Source: Corynascus novoguineensis
Taxonomy: Eukaryota; Ascomycota; Sordariomycetes; Sordariales; Chaetomiaceae
Direction of reading: 5' to 3'
Assembly (NCBI GenBank): GCA_033296725.1
Contig: MU857690.1
Span: 1 to 64,000, forward strand
Length of the DNA: 64,000 nucleotides
Positions 34,256-45,500 of this stretch are shown here, piece by piece. The stretch's first letter is position 1, and every line of letters starts with the position of its first letter. The translations under genes and the position numbers were made by a program. The notes beneath the pieces were generated by a model. The model was not told where the DNA came from, did no database searches, and saw nothing but the letters and a program-made list of their open reading frames with translations.

Positions 34256-35480
34256 ATGGCATCCCAGGCTTTAACCGAGGGCCTACAGGCCCTAAGTCTC
34301 TACGATGCCGATTTCAATCCTGATCCCAACCCTGTGTGTCTTCCTTTCTGCCCTACCGGGGACAAGGAGTGGGTTCAGGAAAAGTTCGAAGTTCCCCGCT
34401 ACCTATTTCGCGTATTCACCCCGAAATCCTGCGGTTATACCGACATTCTCTGGGCGAAATCTATGGATGCCAGAGGCGCTAAATCAACTTCCAGCTTGGA
34501 CATCTTCGCCAGAGACGATAAGCGAGTGGCGGAAATGTTATATCTCCATCTCAATTGGTGGAAAGGCCCCGAAGATAACCTTGTTTCTTGGACGAGCTCG
34601 CTGTTATTCGCGATTGTGTACATCTTCTATCTTCACGCTAGTCATAGAGATGGCTCGGACTTCAACGACATCTCTCTTTGTGTTCTCGATACTACCGATC
34701 TCCCTAAGGGAGTGTTGCTTCGAGACATGGACTTGATCCGAGCGTATAGCTCCTCTCATAAGCGCCTACAACAGTTTGAGCGTTTTCGCTTACAGAAAAA
34801 ACACGAGAAGTACTCGGGGTCGTTTTATTTCGGAGAATACTTTTCGCAAGGCGCTTTGAAGATTGAAGGCAAGTGCCAGATCGTCTCAGCGCAGGAAATG
34901 ATCGGCAGAGGCTTGTACGATTTGCAACCCGAGTTCAAAACGTTTGCGGAGTGGGAGAAGCAGGAAAAGCCCCCCTGGGCCAACCCGGTCATCATGATCC
35001 GCGAGATATATTATCAGGCGGAGTTGAATTGGCAGAGAATAAGCATGAATGAACGGGAGGCAGCAATGAATATTGCGGCGCTCTTTGGGCCGCGCTGGAG
35101 ACTGCCTATGGCAGCTAATCTCATTGCGATGCTCCCTCACCGGGTTGAAGAAAGCGATATTCTACAAGCCTTCCGAGCAGTTTCCTTCAGTAGTAGGTGC
35201 CCCCCCCCTCCCTTTCGATGTATTATCCAAGCTGACAGATAAAGGCGAGGAAAGAGACCGTTGCTCCCCATCAGTGACAAGGGTAATGAGTTTCGGCACT
35301 TTGCCAGAGGTGGAGCGATTTGGCGATATTATGCGGAGCATTTACAGAGAATTTTGCCTCCTAAAAATCAAAGGTGCGTGGGAATGACAGGACAACTCGT
35401 TTTTGCGACTAAGCACTGATTTGTGCAGATTGCACCAGAGAAGCCGAGGCGCAGTTACGTCTCGCAATAATCTGCCATGA
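34256..35480 (+). CDS. DUF7587-type fungal protein
   Basis: Three exons, 34256-35196, 35245-35373 and 35429-35480, give 373 residues; the introns are 48 and 55 bp, and frame closure is exact. The start is the ATG at 34256 (the frame is open upstream only from GTG). The centre matches the domain I recall as DUF7587: PRYLFRVFTPKSCGYTDILW, DIFARDD, LYLHLNWW, NLVSWTSSLLFAIVYIFYLH, CVLDTTDLPKGVLLRDMDLI, and FYFGEYFSQGALKIEGKCQI. Function is unknown; the SWTSSLLFA motif and its spacing suggest an enzyme fold, perhaps related to ADP-ribosyl-transfer folds, but that is speculation. The last exon is only 17 codons and is the weakest part of the model. It lies alone in a repeat-bearing accessory stretch, typical of rapidly evolving fungal genes. 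Confidence 0.65.
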
Positions 35481-37340
35481 GAACTTGAAACGTTCGGCGT
35501 CTGAGAACCTCGATTTGACCTCGATGGCCTCTCTACCTGCAACTCCGTGCTGCGGCAGCTTAGAACGATTAGCTTCTTGAGCCTATCTCTGCGGCAAGAG
35601 ATCCTAGACGAATGTGATGGAAGAAGCGATTCTGAACGGAGTTCACCATAGAGTGGTTTCACAAGTAGCTGACAACTACCTATGTCGTTCCCTTTGACAT
35701 TTGTGTAGCTCGACTAGCGAAACTCTCTAGATTTCTGTCAGCTCTTCAAGAATGAGATTTGTGGTGACAGTTCCCTGGGAAAAGGTCAAGGTTCGCTCCG
35801 CTGGTGCATCACGTTTTTGCTGAGGAGGCTGTTCTATCGTTTGTCTCTCTTCCAAACCTAGAGGCTACTTGTCACAGCTAGCGGAATCAGTCTTCTGTAT
35901 CTATTAGAAGACATCATCAGCGGGGAGCTATGTTGCGGCATGACAGTAGACAACCCCACCTGACCTGCATTTGTAGATCACATACAAGACGTGTACTTTA
36001 TGAGGTGGGTGACTATCTACATCCGGCTTCCTGCACGTCGTCGGCTGCCTGTGGCCATTAATGAAAACTTCGCGCGAAGATGGTACGTGAAGTGAACTCG
36101 TCTCTCTTTGAGCAAGGAAACTCGTTGGCACGAAGAACGACGCTGGCCGCGTTAAGGAGGGCAGTGATAGAGGCTAAACCGGACGACATAGCGATATCGC
36201 TAGGCTGCGGGCAACTTACTCAATCCTAGGAGACTCCGGGGCAGTCGCAAAAATATATATCTTTGCGTCGCGGACGAAGTCGTTGAATTTTGCATCGTCT
36301 CGCGCGGATCTATACGGTTGATCGCAGTCCTGGAGCCGATTTCACTTGGGGCTGCGAAGCGTGCGAGATGTAATTTTGGCTGTTGGTTTCGCCTTCTTCG
36401 ATTTTCTAATTACGAGTTTGGAGTCACTTGCCGATGTGGTCTTTGGATTACACGTACTATATTAAAGGGCAAATGATTCCTATCTGACTCCAGGATGGAT
36501 AGCGTTTCGAAGATCGAAACACAACTGAGCGTTTCCAAGAGAATCGAAGCTGGACGGCAGTGCTTCTCTGCCCGCAGAAAAGAGACGTATTTATTGTGTC
36601 TCAGGTATTCTTGCCACAGGAGTTGGGAAACTTCAGCTAGAAGCCTTTGAGACAGCAAGAATGCCTCAATTTCCGGAGTAGGAAACGACTGGATGCGTCG
36701 GCAGATCGATCCACTAACATTTTAGTCCCCAAATTGCAATGCCAATTCCTCTGACTCGGCTGAAGGGCGTTAAGGTCACAATTTACGCGCATGTTTCTTC
36801 GCTACGATAGACATGCAATTACCTGAGTCAACGGACTGAATTAAGTAAGGAAAAGCTTAACAAACATAACCAGTTATCTATTTATCCCTAATCACTCGAG
36901 CGATAGATCATAGATGGTCTTTAGCTCACCTCTTGCCATTTGTGACGAGAGAAGATCATATGGTATGGTCTGGTCGTTTCCCAAGAGCACATAGTAGTAA
37001 TGAGAGGGATGACAGACCTATGTTTGACGTTTGAGATAATAGGTAGTTACGTTACGAGGAAACATGGGGCAAGCATTACCAAGCCTAAACTGTGTATCAT
37101 GGAGGTTACCGAAAAAAATCCTTGGAACTTTTGCAAATACAATAATAACTACGAGATTATAGCTGGGACAGAAGCTAAGTCGGCAATAAGCTGTAGAATG
37201 CCTCGCCTGATCCATTCTCATACATCGTATTCTATGTTCAATGTTCAGGGACATTGCCCTTTTAATGATAATGAATAACTAGCTCATTGTTATCGACACT
37301 ACCCTTAACCTGTCCAGCTCAAACATCCCTCAAACATCCC
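35481..37340. other. gene-less stretch
   Basis: About 1.9 kb with no coding signature; the right end is 3' flank of the surface-protein gene. A/T-rich in its last 500 bases. Nothing further is seen. Confidence 0.5.
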
Positions 37341-38344
37341 TTAAACCAGCAACATCGCCATGGCCCCGGCAGCAACCAACGCCAAACCACCGGGTACCGC
37401 CAACCTCACGGACGCGCCAGGGCTAACTCCGAAATCGCCGTTGAAACCATCATCGCCCTGCTGGGGCGGAGGCGTCGGGTCTGGCTGAGACGAGTCCTCA
37501 GTGGTGGCGGGGTCGTCAGTCGGGAAGCTCTCGTCGCCCGTGTCGGTAGTGCTAGGATCCAGGTCGTCCGTCGAGTCATCTTCGGTCGTGGTAGGCGTGG
37601 GATCAGGCTCAGTGCTGGTGCTCGTGGTGCTAGGGAAGAAGTCGTCGTCGTCGCCGTCGTCGAAATCATCATCGCCGTCGTCATAATCATCATCACCGTC
37701 ATCATAATCATCGTCATCATCACCGCCGCCTGAGGAGGAGGTCCGGCAATAGATCCCGTCACAATACTCTCCTGCATCGCAGTAGCCGCCAGTGGGGCAG
37801 CAGACGGCACCTTCAGGCATGCATCTGAAAACGAGTGTGAGCAAAAACGGGTTTGTTGATACTGGCGATGATCGTGAGAAGGGAAAAACACTCACCCCTC
37901 GTTACACAATTCTTTTCCCGAGGGACAAGAGTCAACTACACCACTACAAGTTTTCCCGAGCTGTTCGTTCTGGTAATTAGCAACCTCATTCTCCCTATGA
38001 GCCGCCTGACGCGCAGCCACTGCAGTGAACTGGGATGCTACTCACCGGGCAGCAGCCCATGTCGGGCATGCAGTAAGTGCCTATGCGGCAAGATGTCTCG
38101 CGGCCGTACCTGTTTCGCCGTCGCGTCAGTGCGGGTTTATCCACGGGACCAGGAGAGCTACCTACTCGGCGCAGCAAGAGTTTCCCAAGTCCATGCATCC
38201 GGTTCCGCACGGCGTCATGCCAATTTCGCAGGACTGGCGGGCAAGCACGGCGCCGGGATTGGGCGACGTCACGGGCTCCTCGTCGAGGACATTCCCGATG
38301 ACGCTGCTCACCAGGGCGCGGGTCGTGAGATGGGCAAAACGCAT
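37341..38344 (-). CDS. GPI-anchored Cys-rich, Asp-tract surface protein
   Basis: Four exons on the minus strand: 38166-38344, 38046-38109, 37896-37969 and 37341-37824, with introns of 56, 76 and 71 bp, give 266 residues; all phases close. The N-terminus (MRFAHLTTRALVSSVIG) is a plausible secretion signal. Three short cysteine modules follow: CEIGMTPCGTGCMDLGNSCC, CRIGTYCMPDMGCC, and CSGVVDSCPSGKELCNEGC running into CCPTGGYCDAGEYCDGIYC. After that comes a repeated Asp-rich tract (DDDYDDGDD units, about residues 143-165), a Ser/Thr/Pro-rich stem, and a hydrophobic C-terminal tail (GGLALVAAGAMAMLLV), the usual GPI-attachment layout. The protein probably sits in the plasma membrane or cell wall. 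A TATA-like TATATAC is about 45 bp upstream. I do not recognise a named family; metal or cation binding by the Asp tract is only a guess. Confidence 0.8.
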
Positions 38345-39544
38345 TTTGATTTGCCTGTCGATACTGATTCTTTGAAATAGGGTCTGCAGTATATACGGCT
38401 GTCGAGTTGGAAAGAGATCAGGGCGAGACAAGAGAAGGGTAGGGTACAAGGCTTTCCAGACCGCCAGGCGAGGGCATGCAGGCCATCCTTTTATATACCC
38501 TTTCTCCTCGCCTTCAATCCCAACCACGCAGCCAAACGACGATTCGAAGCACCGCCTCCATACTAACCCTCTTCCAGCGTGCTGGCATCGTCGAAATTAG
38601 GCTAGCAAGCCTTGGCATATGCCGCCCGACTTCAGCCCAAAATTTTGCCCCGCTTGTCCAAAACTGGGTCGTATCCGAAGTGCACACCAGTTAGTTAGCT
38701 TCTTTTGGCTGGGTTTTCGGCTGGATTTTCGGCTAGCTGAGCAAAAGAGCAGAGGTACAATGTATGTTGGTAAACAGTCCCCTCAATTCAACGCAAAGAC
38801 GGCACAGTCGTATCATCTGCCTCCAAGGTTGGACTTGGAGGAACAGGACCAGGAACGATTGGGACAGTCTGAGTAGCTACCCTACTACATCGAGTGTGTG
38901 CTGTTATCATGGGATAGCCCAAGGCTGTCAGCAACTTCGAACTCGGTGTGCGTTGTTAGCTTACCACTGGATGAACCTGCGGCCCCGTGGGCGTGGGGAG
39001 GCTGGTATGTGGTGTAACCAGGATTGAGCCTCACGCAGGGACCTAGCCAGCGACGAGCAACTTGGTGGAATTTCTGCATACCATCCTGCCGAGGAAGGCG
39101 GTGTATTTTTAGGTGCGGGGGAGAGGGCTAGGAAGCGAGAATTTCAGCTTGTCTGTGTTTGATGGGTTTGTACTGCCCCCGCTTGGTACCCTGCAGTTGC
39201 TTGGCAACCCAGATATGGATAGACAAGGCTTTGATTCAGGCTGGCCAGATTACACTGGACTTGTTCTGAAGGGGCATGGGAGACCAGAGATGGTGACACG
39301 AGTTAGCAAGACGGTGCAAATAGTTATATCGATACGTAGCTTTTGGATAACCCATGGCAACTTGACACGATAAGACAAACTCCCCTTCAACTTAGCCCTT
39401 ATGCCCTCCATTTGGGGAAGAGAGACAGATAAAAGGAAAAGACGCGTACTCCAGCCTCGACCAACAATTCTCGGGTCTGCCAAAACCAATCTCCTTCCAA
39501 GCCCCACTCTTAAGCCCCCTCTAAAAAAAGGAGGGATCAGAGGA
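38345..39544. other. intergenic, no supported gene
   Basis: 1.2-kb spacer; holds the promoter of the surface-protein gene on its left and the 3' flank of RAP1 on its right. Frames are short and without domains. Confidence 0.5.
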
Positions 39545-40035
39545 CTAAAGCTTATCGAAGTCGTTCAGAAATTCCCTCCTCCAAAAGACCCTCTCACTCC
39601 CATGCTTGTCCACCAGCCGCCAAAACACCTTCTCTTTCTCATCACTGAAACTGACGGCGCCTCCTCCCCCTTCTTCCCCGCCACCAGCACCAGCAGCAGC
39701 AGCTTCGGCAGAGCGACGAGGCATCCTCCCATGCAGCGCGTCTACCCAGCCGCCGATCCGCCTCAGCGCCCTGTCCTCCTCTTCCGTCCACACCCCAGGG
39801 ATGTCGGGAGGAATCCCGCGCCCCTGCGCGAGGCTGTCGAGCACGGCCTCGGTGTGGGCGAACTGGCACGTCGTGGCCATGACGGCGCGTGCGATGAGTT
39901 TGAGTGGGTACTTCTTTTTCGCAAGGAAGTGGCTCATCAACGGGGTCGGGTTGATGGCCGTTCTTTTCTGGGTGAGCTGAGGGAATGTGCTAAAAGTAGG
40001 TGCTGCTGATGGGGGTACTCGGTCATTGGGGCTTC

Positions 40036-40077
<42 letters not shown>

Positions 40078-41684
40078 TTGTTGTTGCGGTTATGCGTTGG
40101 GATTGTGACTGCGGGATGTCGGTGGGCCTAATAGGTGAATCTTTGCCTTTGTTGCTGCTCTTGTCTGTGAACCACGGTAGGATTCGACGAGGGCGGTTCT
40201 CGTCCCGGTTGGCGAACAGTCTTGAGGGCCCAACCGGGAGGTTGCTGACGGACTCGAAAGCGTCGCTCGAGCCGGACTCGTTCTCCTCATCATGCTCAAT
40301 AGATGGTAATGGCCTCTTGGGAGAGGATAGGACCGCCGAGGCAGTTTGGCGTGGCCCTGCTTGAAAGGGACCAGGCCCGGATTCGGACAGCAGCTGTCGT
40401 GACGGAGTGGGAGGGTCGCTGCTGATGGCTCCATCATATTCGTCCGGCGGTGGGGGAAGCTGCGTCTCTAACTCAATGCGTTGCCTGGCTGGCGCCGCAT
40501 GACGAGAGCCTCGAGTAGGGGTTTGCTGGTTAAGGTTGATGGCAGCCGCTGAGACGCCTGCGCCTGTAGCTCCTTGCCCTGCATCGTCAGTACGAGTTTC
40601 TGGCGTCTCCGGGATCTCGCTGGTTACGTCGTATCTCGGACGCTTTCTGACCGAACTGTGGAAAGGCGAAGTCGACGGCAGCCTGGCCCGTTTCACACCA
40701 AGAAGAGGCGGCGAGGAGATGAAGTTGTCGTCGAGTGCCTGTAGAGCAGCCTTATCATCATCTCCTGCCATGGCCTCAGCCCACACCTCATCATATTGAG
40801 AGCTTTCCTTTTGTCCTTTCCGGAGCTCGGTCTCTTTGTTAGCCATAACTTCAGTGATCCCAAATCCCTCTCCATAGCCTTTCTCCTCCTCCTCCTCCTC
40901 CTCCTCCTCCTCTTCTTCTTCTTCTTCTTCCGCCTCACCCTCTTCCTCCCATTGATCGAACTCCCTCAGGGCTTCCTCAAATCCCAACATGTACTTTTCG
41001 AAGGCGACTTTCAGATGCGCTGGAATATGGGGCTCCGCAATCCAGTCGAAACCCAAGTTCTCGGCAATGACTTCCCAATCACGTGAGGTATGATCCGATT
41101 CTGCCGTCACACACCGCCAAAGGTCCCAACAGTCAACTGTGTGGTCGCCAGCCTGGACCCAGGGCATGGGATTGACGTCGTTCAGCTCGTTGTACTCGTT
41201 AAAGTTGCGCCAGAACTCTTCGCGGGACAGGATTGGAGTGACTTGGCTGCGCGGGGTTGGCGCTGCGTCCTGCCCTCGGTTCGCGCGAATGGTTACGCTC
41301 TCTTCGTCCTCTTGAGGCGTCACGGACCTCGCCTCGTCTTGGGGCTCGGAGGGTTCCACGTCTTCCTGATCCAGCTCTGGCTCCATCTCGTCCCCCTCAG
41401 GTTTCCCTTCGGTCTGGCCCTGGTCACTTTCAGGGAGGTTTGTTGAGTCCTCGGGTTCGTCCATTGCCATGCCAAGGAAACGACGTGTCAGGAAACCCTG
41501 TGCTCTTGCCTGAAACCTCGCAATGGCTAGAAGTGATTTCAACTTCCGCTGCAGATGTCGCGCTCTCCAGGCGTGCTGTATCTTTCTGGCGGCCGTGATT
41601 CGTTCCTTTTTGCATCGTAGTTCTTTTAATATCTTCAAGCGTTGGTTATCTGCGCTTGCAACAGCGCTTGCTAGGTTAGAGGTG

Positions 41685-41724
<40 letters not shown>

Positions 41725-42987
41725 GTGGTGGTGATGGCGGTGGTGACGGTTTGGTAACCGTTGCATGGTTCCACGATGAACCCGGCTGTGTCGGTAAGGA
41801 TGATGAAGGGGCATATGGCGGTATTGGTACCGCTGGGCGTGTGCGTGGCCGAGGAGACTCCGTTGAAGGTTCAGCGGGCGGTATTGGTTTGACTTGAAGT
41901 TTTGAGTGCTTATTGTTGAAGCCTCGAAGGTTTAATTCCTCCGGAAGTTCCCGCCGTGACAAATACCGTAAATATCGATCGCGCCACGCATGAGCCGTGT
42001 GGTGGGGGTACTGGAAGCAGGTGAGCTGTGTGATAAAAGAGAAAACAAGTAAGAAAAAGAACCAAAAAAACTGACCTCGTTTTCCAGTTCTTGGTAGATA
42101 ATGTTCCCACCTGGAGACTTGCCCGCCATCATGCGTTGCATCACATACTCAACGAGCAACCGGTCATCTTCCTTGGTGAAGGCAACCCTGCCCCTTTTCG
42201 CTCCCGCGGGACGGGAACCGGGAATGGGATTGACGTCGGGTTGGTTGACTACTGGTACCGCTGGTGGCGAGGCTGTATGAGGAGTGGACCTGCTGCCACC
42301 GCCTGGTGGTCGTGGGTTGGAAGGCGGCAGCTCTTGCAGGAGGGGTGGTAGCTGGTCCTCGGAAAGGAATGAGAACTTCTTCACCCATTTATCCCGCCAT
42401 GACTGCCAGGTATGATGCGGGTACTGGTGTGAGTTAGAGACATGCGTAGCAATAGGTTTTTCCTTGTAAAGGGTGCTCACTATCTCAGCAAGTTCCTGGT
42501 AGATACGGTTACCGAGGGCATCAGCACCCGCCCGCCGCACCCAAGTGACGAGAATCCGTTCGTCTAGCTCGGTAAATGGTACCCGAGTGCCTTTGGTGGG
42601 TCTGGTTGACCCGACGGCACGGGGTATGTTCGCCGCATGTATGCGGTAGTCTCCGATGTCGAGGAGTTCTCCCTTGGCCACGGATTCCTCGATGTACTTC
42701 CACGATACTGATCCCGCGGGGCAGTCCTTGCGGGCGTGGTCGGCAATCAACACATCTGCATGCTTCTCAAGCAGTACAATCTTGCCACCATTGTCCTGCC
42801 GTGCTGTTAGTCGTGTCTGCAGTGTGTACTGACGGAAAGGAGAAAAGGGTCAGGGGCACCATACCTTAATCTTGCCCACGATGGAACTCCGGGTAGGCAC
42901 CCGTTGGGCAACCCAGAACTTGATCCCATTGAAGAGCGTTCCCTCGTACTTCCCATCTACTCCGTCGTACACGATAGGGGCCGCCAT
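39545..42987 (-). CDS. rap1: telomere protein RAP1
   Basis: Four exons on the minus strand: 42865-42987, 42481-42795, 42076-42423 and 39545-42010, with introns of 69, 57 and 65 bp, give 1,083 residues. RAP1 is a telomere-bound shelterin component that protects ends and controls telomere length and silencing. An N-terminal BRCT domain (about 10-100) includes LFNGIKFWVAQRVPTRSSI and GGKIV. Two Rap1-type Myb domains follow: about 112-163 (VPFTELDERILVTWV, YPHHTWQSWRDKWV) and 225-279 (VAFTKEDDRLLVEYV, YPHHTAHAWRDRYL), each split by an intron just before YPHHT. An IQ-like helix lies at about 400-430. The RCT domain near the C-terminus has PLMSHFLAKKKYPLKLI and PGVWTEEEDRALRRIGGW. Fungal Rap1 normally has these blocks, but this copy is long because of poly-Pro, poly-Glu and poly-Ala tracts. 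A degenerate telomere repeat lies about 40 bp upstream of the start codon. Confidence 0.9.
40038..40086 (-). repeat. CTG microsatellite coding poly-Ala in RAP1
   Basis: Perfect CTG repeats followed by four TTG units on the plus strand. On the coding strand this gives an Ala run preceded by a few other small residues, inside the disordered region between the acidic tract and the C-terminal domain. Confidence 0.9.
40882..40930 (-). repeat. CTC/CTT microsatellite coding poly-Glu in RAP1
   Basis: About ten CTC units run into CTT units on the plus strand. On the coding strand they encode a stretch of about 17 Glu residues, which makes the acidic segment of RAP1. Confidence 0.9.
41685..41733 (-). 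repeat. GGC microsatellite coding poly-Pro in RAP1
   Basis: About fourteen GGC/GGT units on the plus strand, encoding poly-Pro at about residues 352-371, immediately before the IQ-like helix. Confidence 0.9.
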
Positions 42988-43898
42988 GGTGGCATGCTGC
43001 TGGCTCGCCTTGATGTTCGGAGAACCGACCCTAACCCCAACCCTACTCCAGCAATCCCAAAGGAGCAGAAAGCAGAAACACGAACGACAGGCAAGGGCCA
43101 GAGATTACAGTCCATGCAAACCTTGCAAGCTGGCTTTCTCCCGGTGGAGTCGAATAGAGGATTTTCAGGGTGTGTATTCTGCCGTCCTGCAGCCGACTTA
43201 TTCGCGAGGCAAACGCGAGTGCAAACAGCGCACTTCTTTGTCTATGCAGGTCTCCGTTTGCGTTTGCTTCCGAATGTCAAGGGGTAGAACTGGAATGGAA
43301 ACTTCTAGATCCGTGAACTTTTGATCCGGAAGTAGGGGCGGTCCTGGTGAAATGCGGCTCGAGTTAGCCTTCAGATGTCGTTCGGTTTCGCGTCGCACGG
43401 TCGAGGTCTAATCGCGGTGTCACGAGAACCGGCCAAGAAAGGTTTGGCCAGCTTTAGTTAGCTCGCTTAGTTGCTTAACGGGTCGCCTCAGCTTGGAAGG
43501 CGGTTCACCCCTAGAAGCGCATCCAATCCTTGTCAAACACGAATCTGACAGGCCGTCAAAAGCATCGAACAAAGAACTTTTTGAGATGAGACAAGGAGAT
43601 GCTGACGTTCCTGTTGGCACCAGAATGCCTTAGTTACATTGCATTTCAGAAATCAGATCTCTCTTCGGTTTTGCACTGACCACTTTCTTGGGTTTTCGCT
43701 TGGGCCAAGCTGGCCACATCCGCTACCTGGGATCCCATCTGTTCATTGATTCGCTTCGGGAGGTTCGGTAACAGTTGACTTTCGCACCAAACTGACCTTT
43801 TGCAACCCCTTAACACAACAAACAACAAGGACTGCTCCCAAATGCCACGACAAGCAAAGGATGCACTTGACCAAATCGCATCATAAACAACCATCAAA
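42988..43898. promoter_or_regulatory. divergent promoter region, RAP1 / SWF1
   Basis: 911-bp spacer between two divergent genes. It contains the degenerate telomere repeat at 43028-43046, near the RAP1 end. No coding frame with recognisable domain is present. Confidence 0.55.
43028..43046 (-). promoter_or_regulatory. degenerate telomere repeat upstream of RAP1
   Basis: ACCCTAACCCCAACCCTAC on the plus strand reads GTAGGGTTGGGGTTAGGGT on the RAP1 coding strand: three telomere-like units (TAGGGT, TGGGGT, TAGGGT) in phase, 6 bp apart. It lies 41-59 bp upstream of the RAP1 start codon. In yeasts RAP1 binds telomeric DNA, and in fungi with TTAGGG repeats the Myb-domain partners do. A feedback site is plausible but not shown. 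Confidence 0.45.
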
Positions 43899-45348
43899 AT
43901 GGGCACTGTCGCGACCATTGCCCTCACCGTCCTAGCCATTTCATTCATGGTCTTTGTGACCTTTTTTGGCCGTCTCCCAGCTCTTCGGTGAGTCTTCCCA
44001 ATCCTTCATCGTCAAGATCCTCCACTCGACTAACTCATGCAAGACGTACACCGATCGCCTGGCTGTACCGCCTGATATGGATACACCTTCCTAATGCGCT
44101 CACTAGTCTTGACCGGCGCTTTACAGGAGGCAGGGTAACCACCTCTTGCACTCGCTTCTTCAACTACATGATGTACGACCGTCATCCAACCGTTCTCGTA
44201 CGTCTTTAGACCTCCTTTTACCCCCTTCTCCCGTGGCACTGTCGCCTTTAGCCCAAATTGTCTCCCTCCCACTAACAACCCGGCACCCATCGCCACACAA
44301 GATTTTCTTCCTCGCCCTCCTCCTCGGCGGTGAAGCCCTCTATCTCCCGCCGGCTTGGCCGCAGCTCAGCACCCTGCACAAGACGATGGGTACCATCGCC
44401 ATGGCGCTTCCCTATCTCTTTCTCTACCTCTCGGCAGCCTCAGACCCGGGGGGCGTGACGCCGGCCAACCACGCGGCCGAAATGGCGCGGTATCCGTACG
44501 ATTTTACCCTCTTCTATCCTGGCGCGGTGTGCGCCACGTGCCAGCACCTTAAACCGGCGCGGTCCAAGCATTGCAGCGTGTGCCGGCGTTGCGTTGCGCG
44601 GTGCGATCACCACTGCATCTTCATCAATAACTGTGTTGGCGCGGGCAATCAGCACTGGTTCCTCCTCCTGTTGTTGTCCACCGCGGTCCTGACCCTCTAC
44701 GGCGGTGTGCTCGGCGTGCACTTGATGGCGGCCCAGATGCGCGCGCGGTTTCCCTACTGGACGCTGCTTCCCTGGCGCGCCGACGGCGGGCGCGGCATGC
44801 CCATCACCGACTGGCTAATCGTTTGGAGCTGGGGGATGCAGAACGGCGGGCGGGGCAACGGAGGCGGCGTCTGGATGGCTGCTGTGACGCTGCTGGCACT
44901 TATGACGAGCCCGCTGGTGTGGGCGCTGCTGGGCTACCACCTGTGGCTGGTCTACTGCGGCACGACGACTAACGAGTCGATGAAGTGGTCGGACTGGCAG
45001 GCCGACATGGACGAGGGTCTCGTGTGGAAGAGGAAGATGGATCCCGGCAGGATGAAGGATGTGACAGTCGAGCCCGCGTGGACGAGGTGGCCAGTTGAGG
45101 CCGAGCAGGTCATGGTGCGGACGAATGACGGGAAGCCGCCGGTGGGGAAGGACCTGGCGGGGTACGGAGAGTGGGAGGCCGTGTGGCGGCTGAAGGATAT
45201 TGAGAACCTCTACGACCTCGGCTTCTGGGATAATTTGGTCGATGTGTGTTCTCCGTACTTTATGTTTCGGGATCCGCATGTGCCGGTGGCAGAGGGGAGG
45301 CTGAAGCGGAAGAAGAAGAGAAGAGCCAAGAAGATCTACCTGGCCTAA
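43899..45348 (+). CDS. swf1: palmitoyltransferase SWF1 (DHHC family)
   Basis: Three exons, 43899-43987, 44044-44197 and 44302-45348, with introns of 56 and 104 bp, give 429 residues. A membrane enzyme that attaches palmitate to cysteines of SNARE and other membrane proteins in the secretory pathway. The cysteine-rich domain reads CATCQHLKPARSKHCSVCRR then CVARCDHHCIFINNCVGAGN, with the catalytic DHHC at residues 183-186. Four transmembrane segments are visible: the N-terminal FMVFVTFFGRLPAL region, IFFLALLLGGEALYL, LYLSAAS, and two after the Cys-rich domain (LLLLLSTAVLTLYGGVLG and LLALMTSPLVWALLGYHLWL). The TTxE-like motif (TTNESMKW) follows, as in the family. The C-terminal residues are strongly basic (KRKKKRRAKK). 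The N-terminal helix and its position before the DHHC domain fit SWF1 rather than PFA3 or PFA4. It is convergent with the GTPase gene, 152 bp away. Confidence 0.85.
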
Positions 45349-45500
45349 GACAATGACAGCATAGCAGCGGAGTATATAGAGGAGCATAATTTGAAGCATC
45401 CAGAAAATATCCAGGGTATCATCAAGCTGCCGTTTTTCCAGACCCATACATTTACACGTATCCGTACACGTCCCATAGCCCATGGTCCATTTCTTGCACC

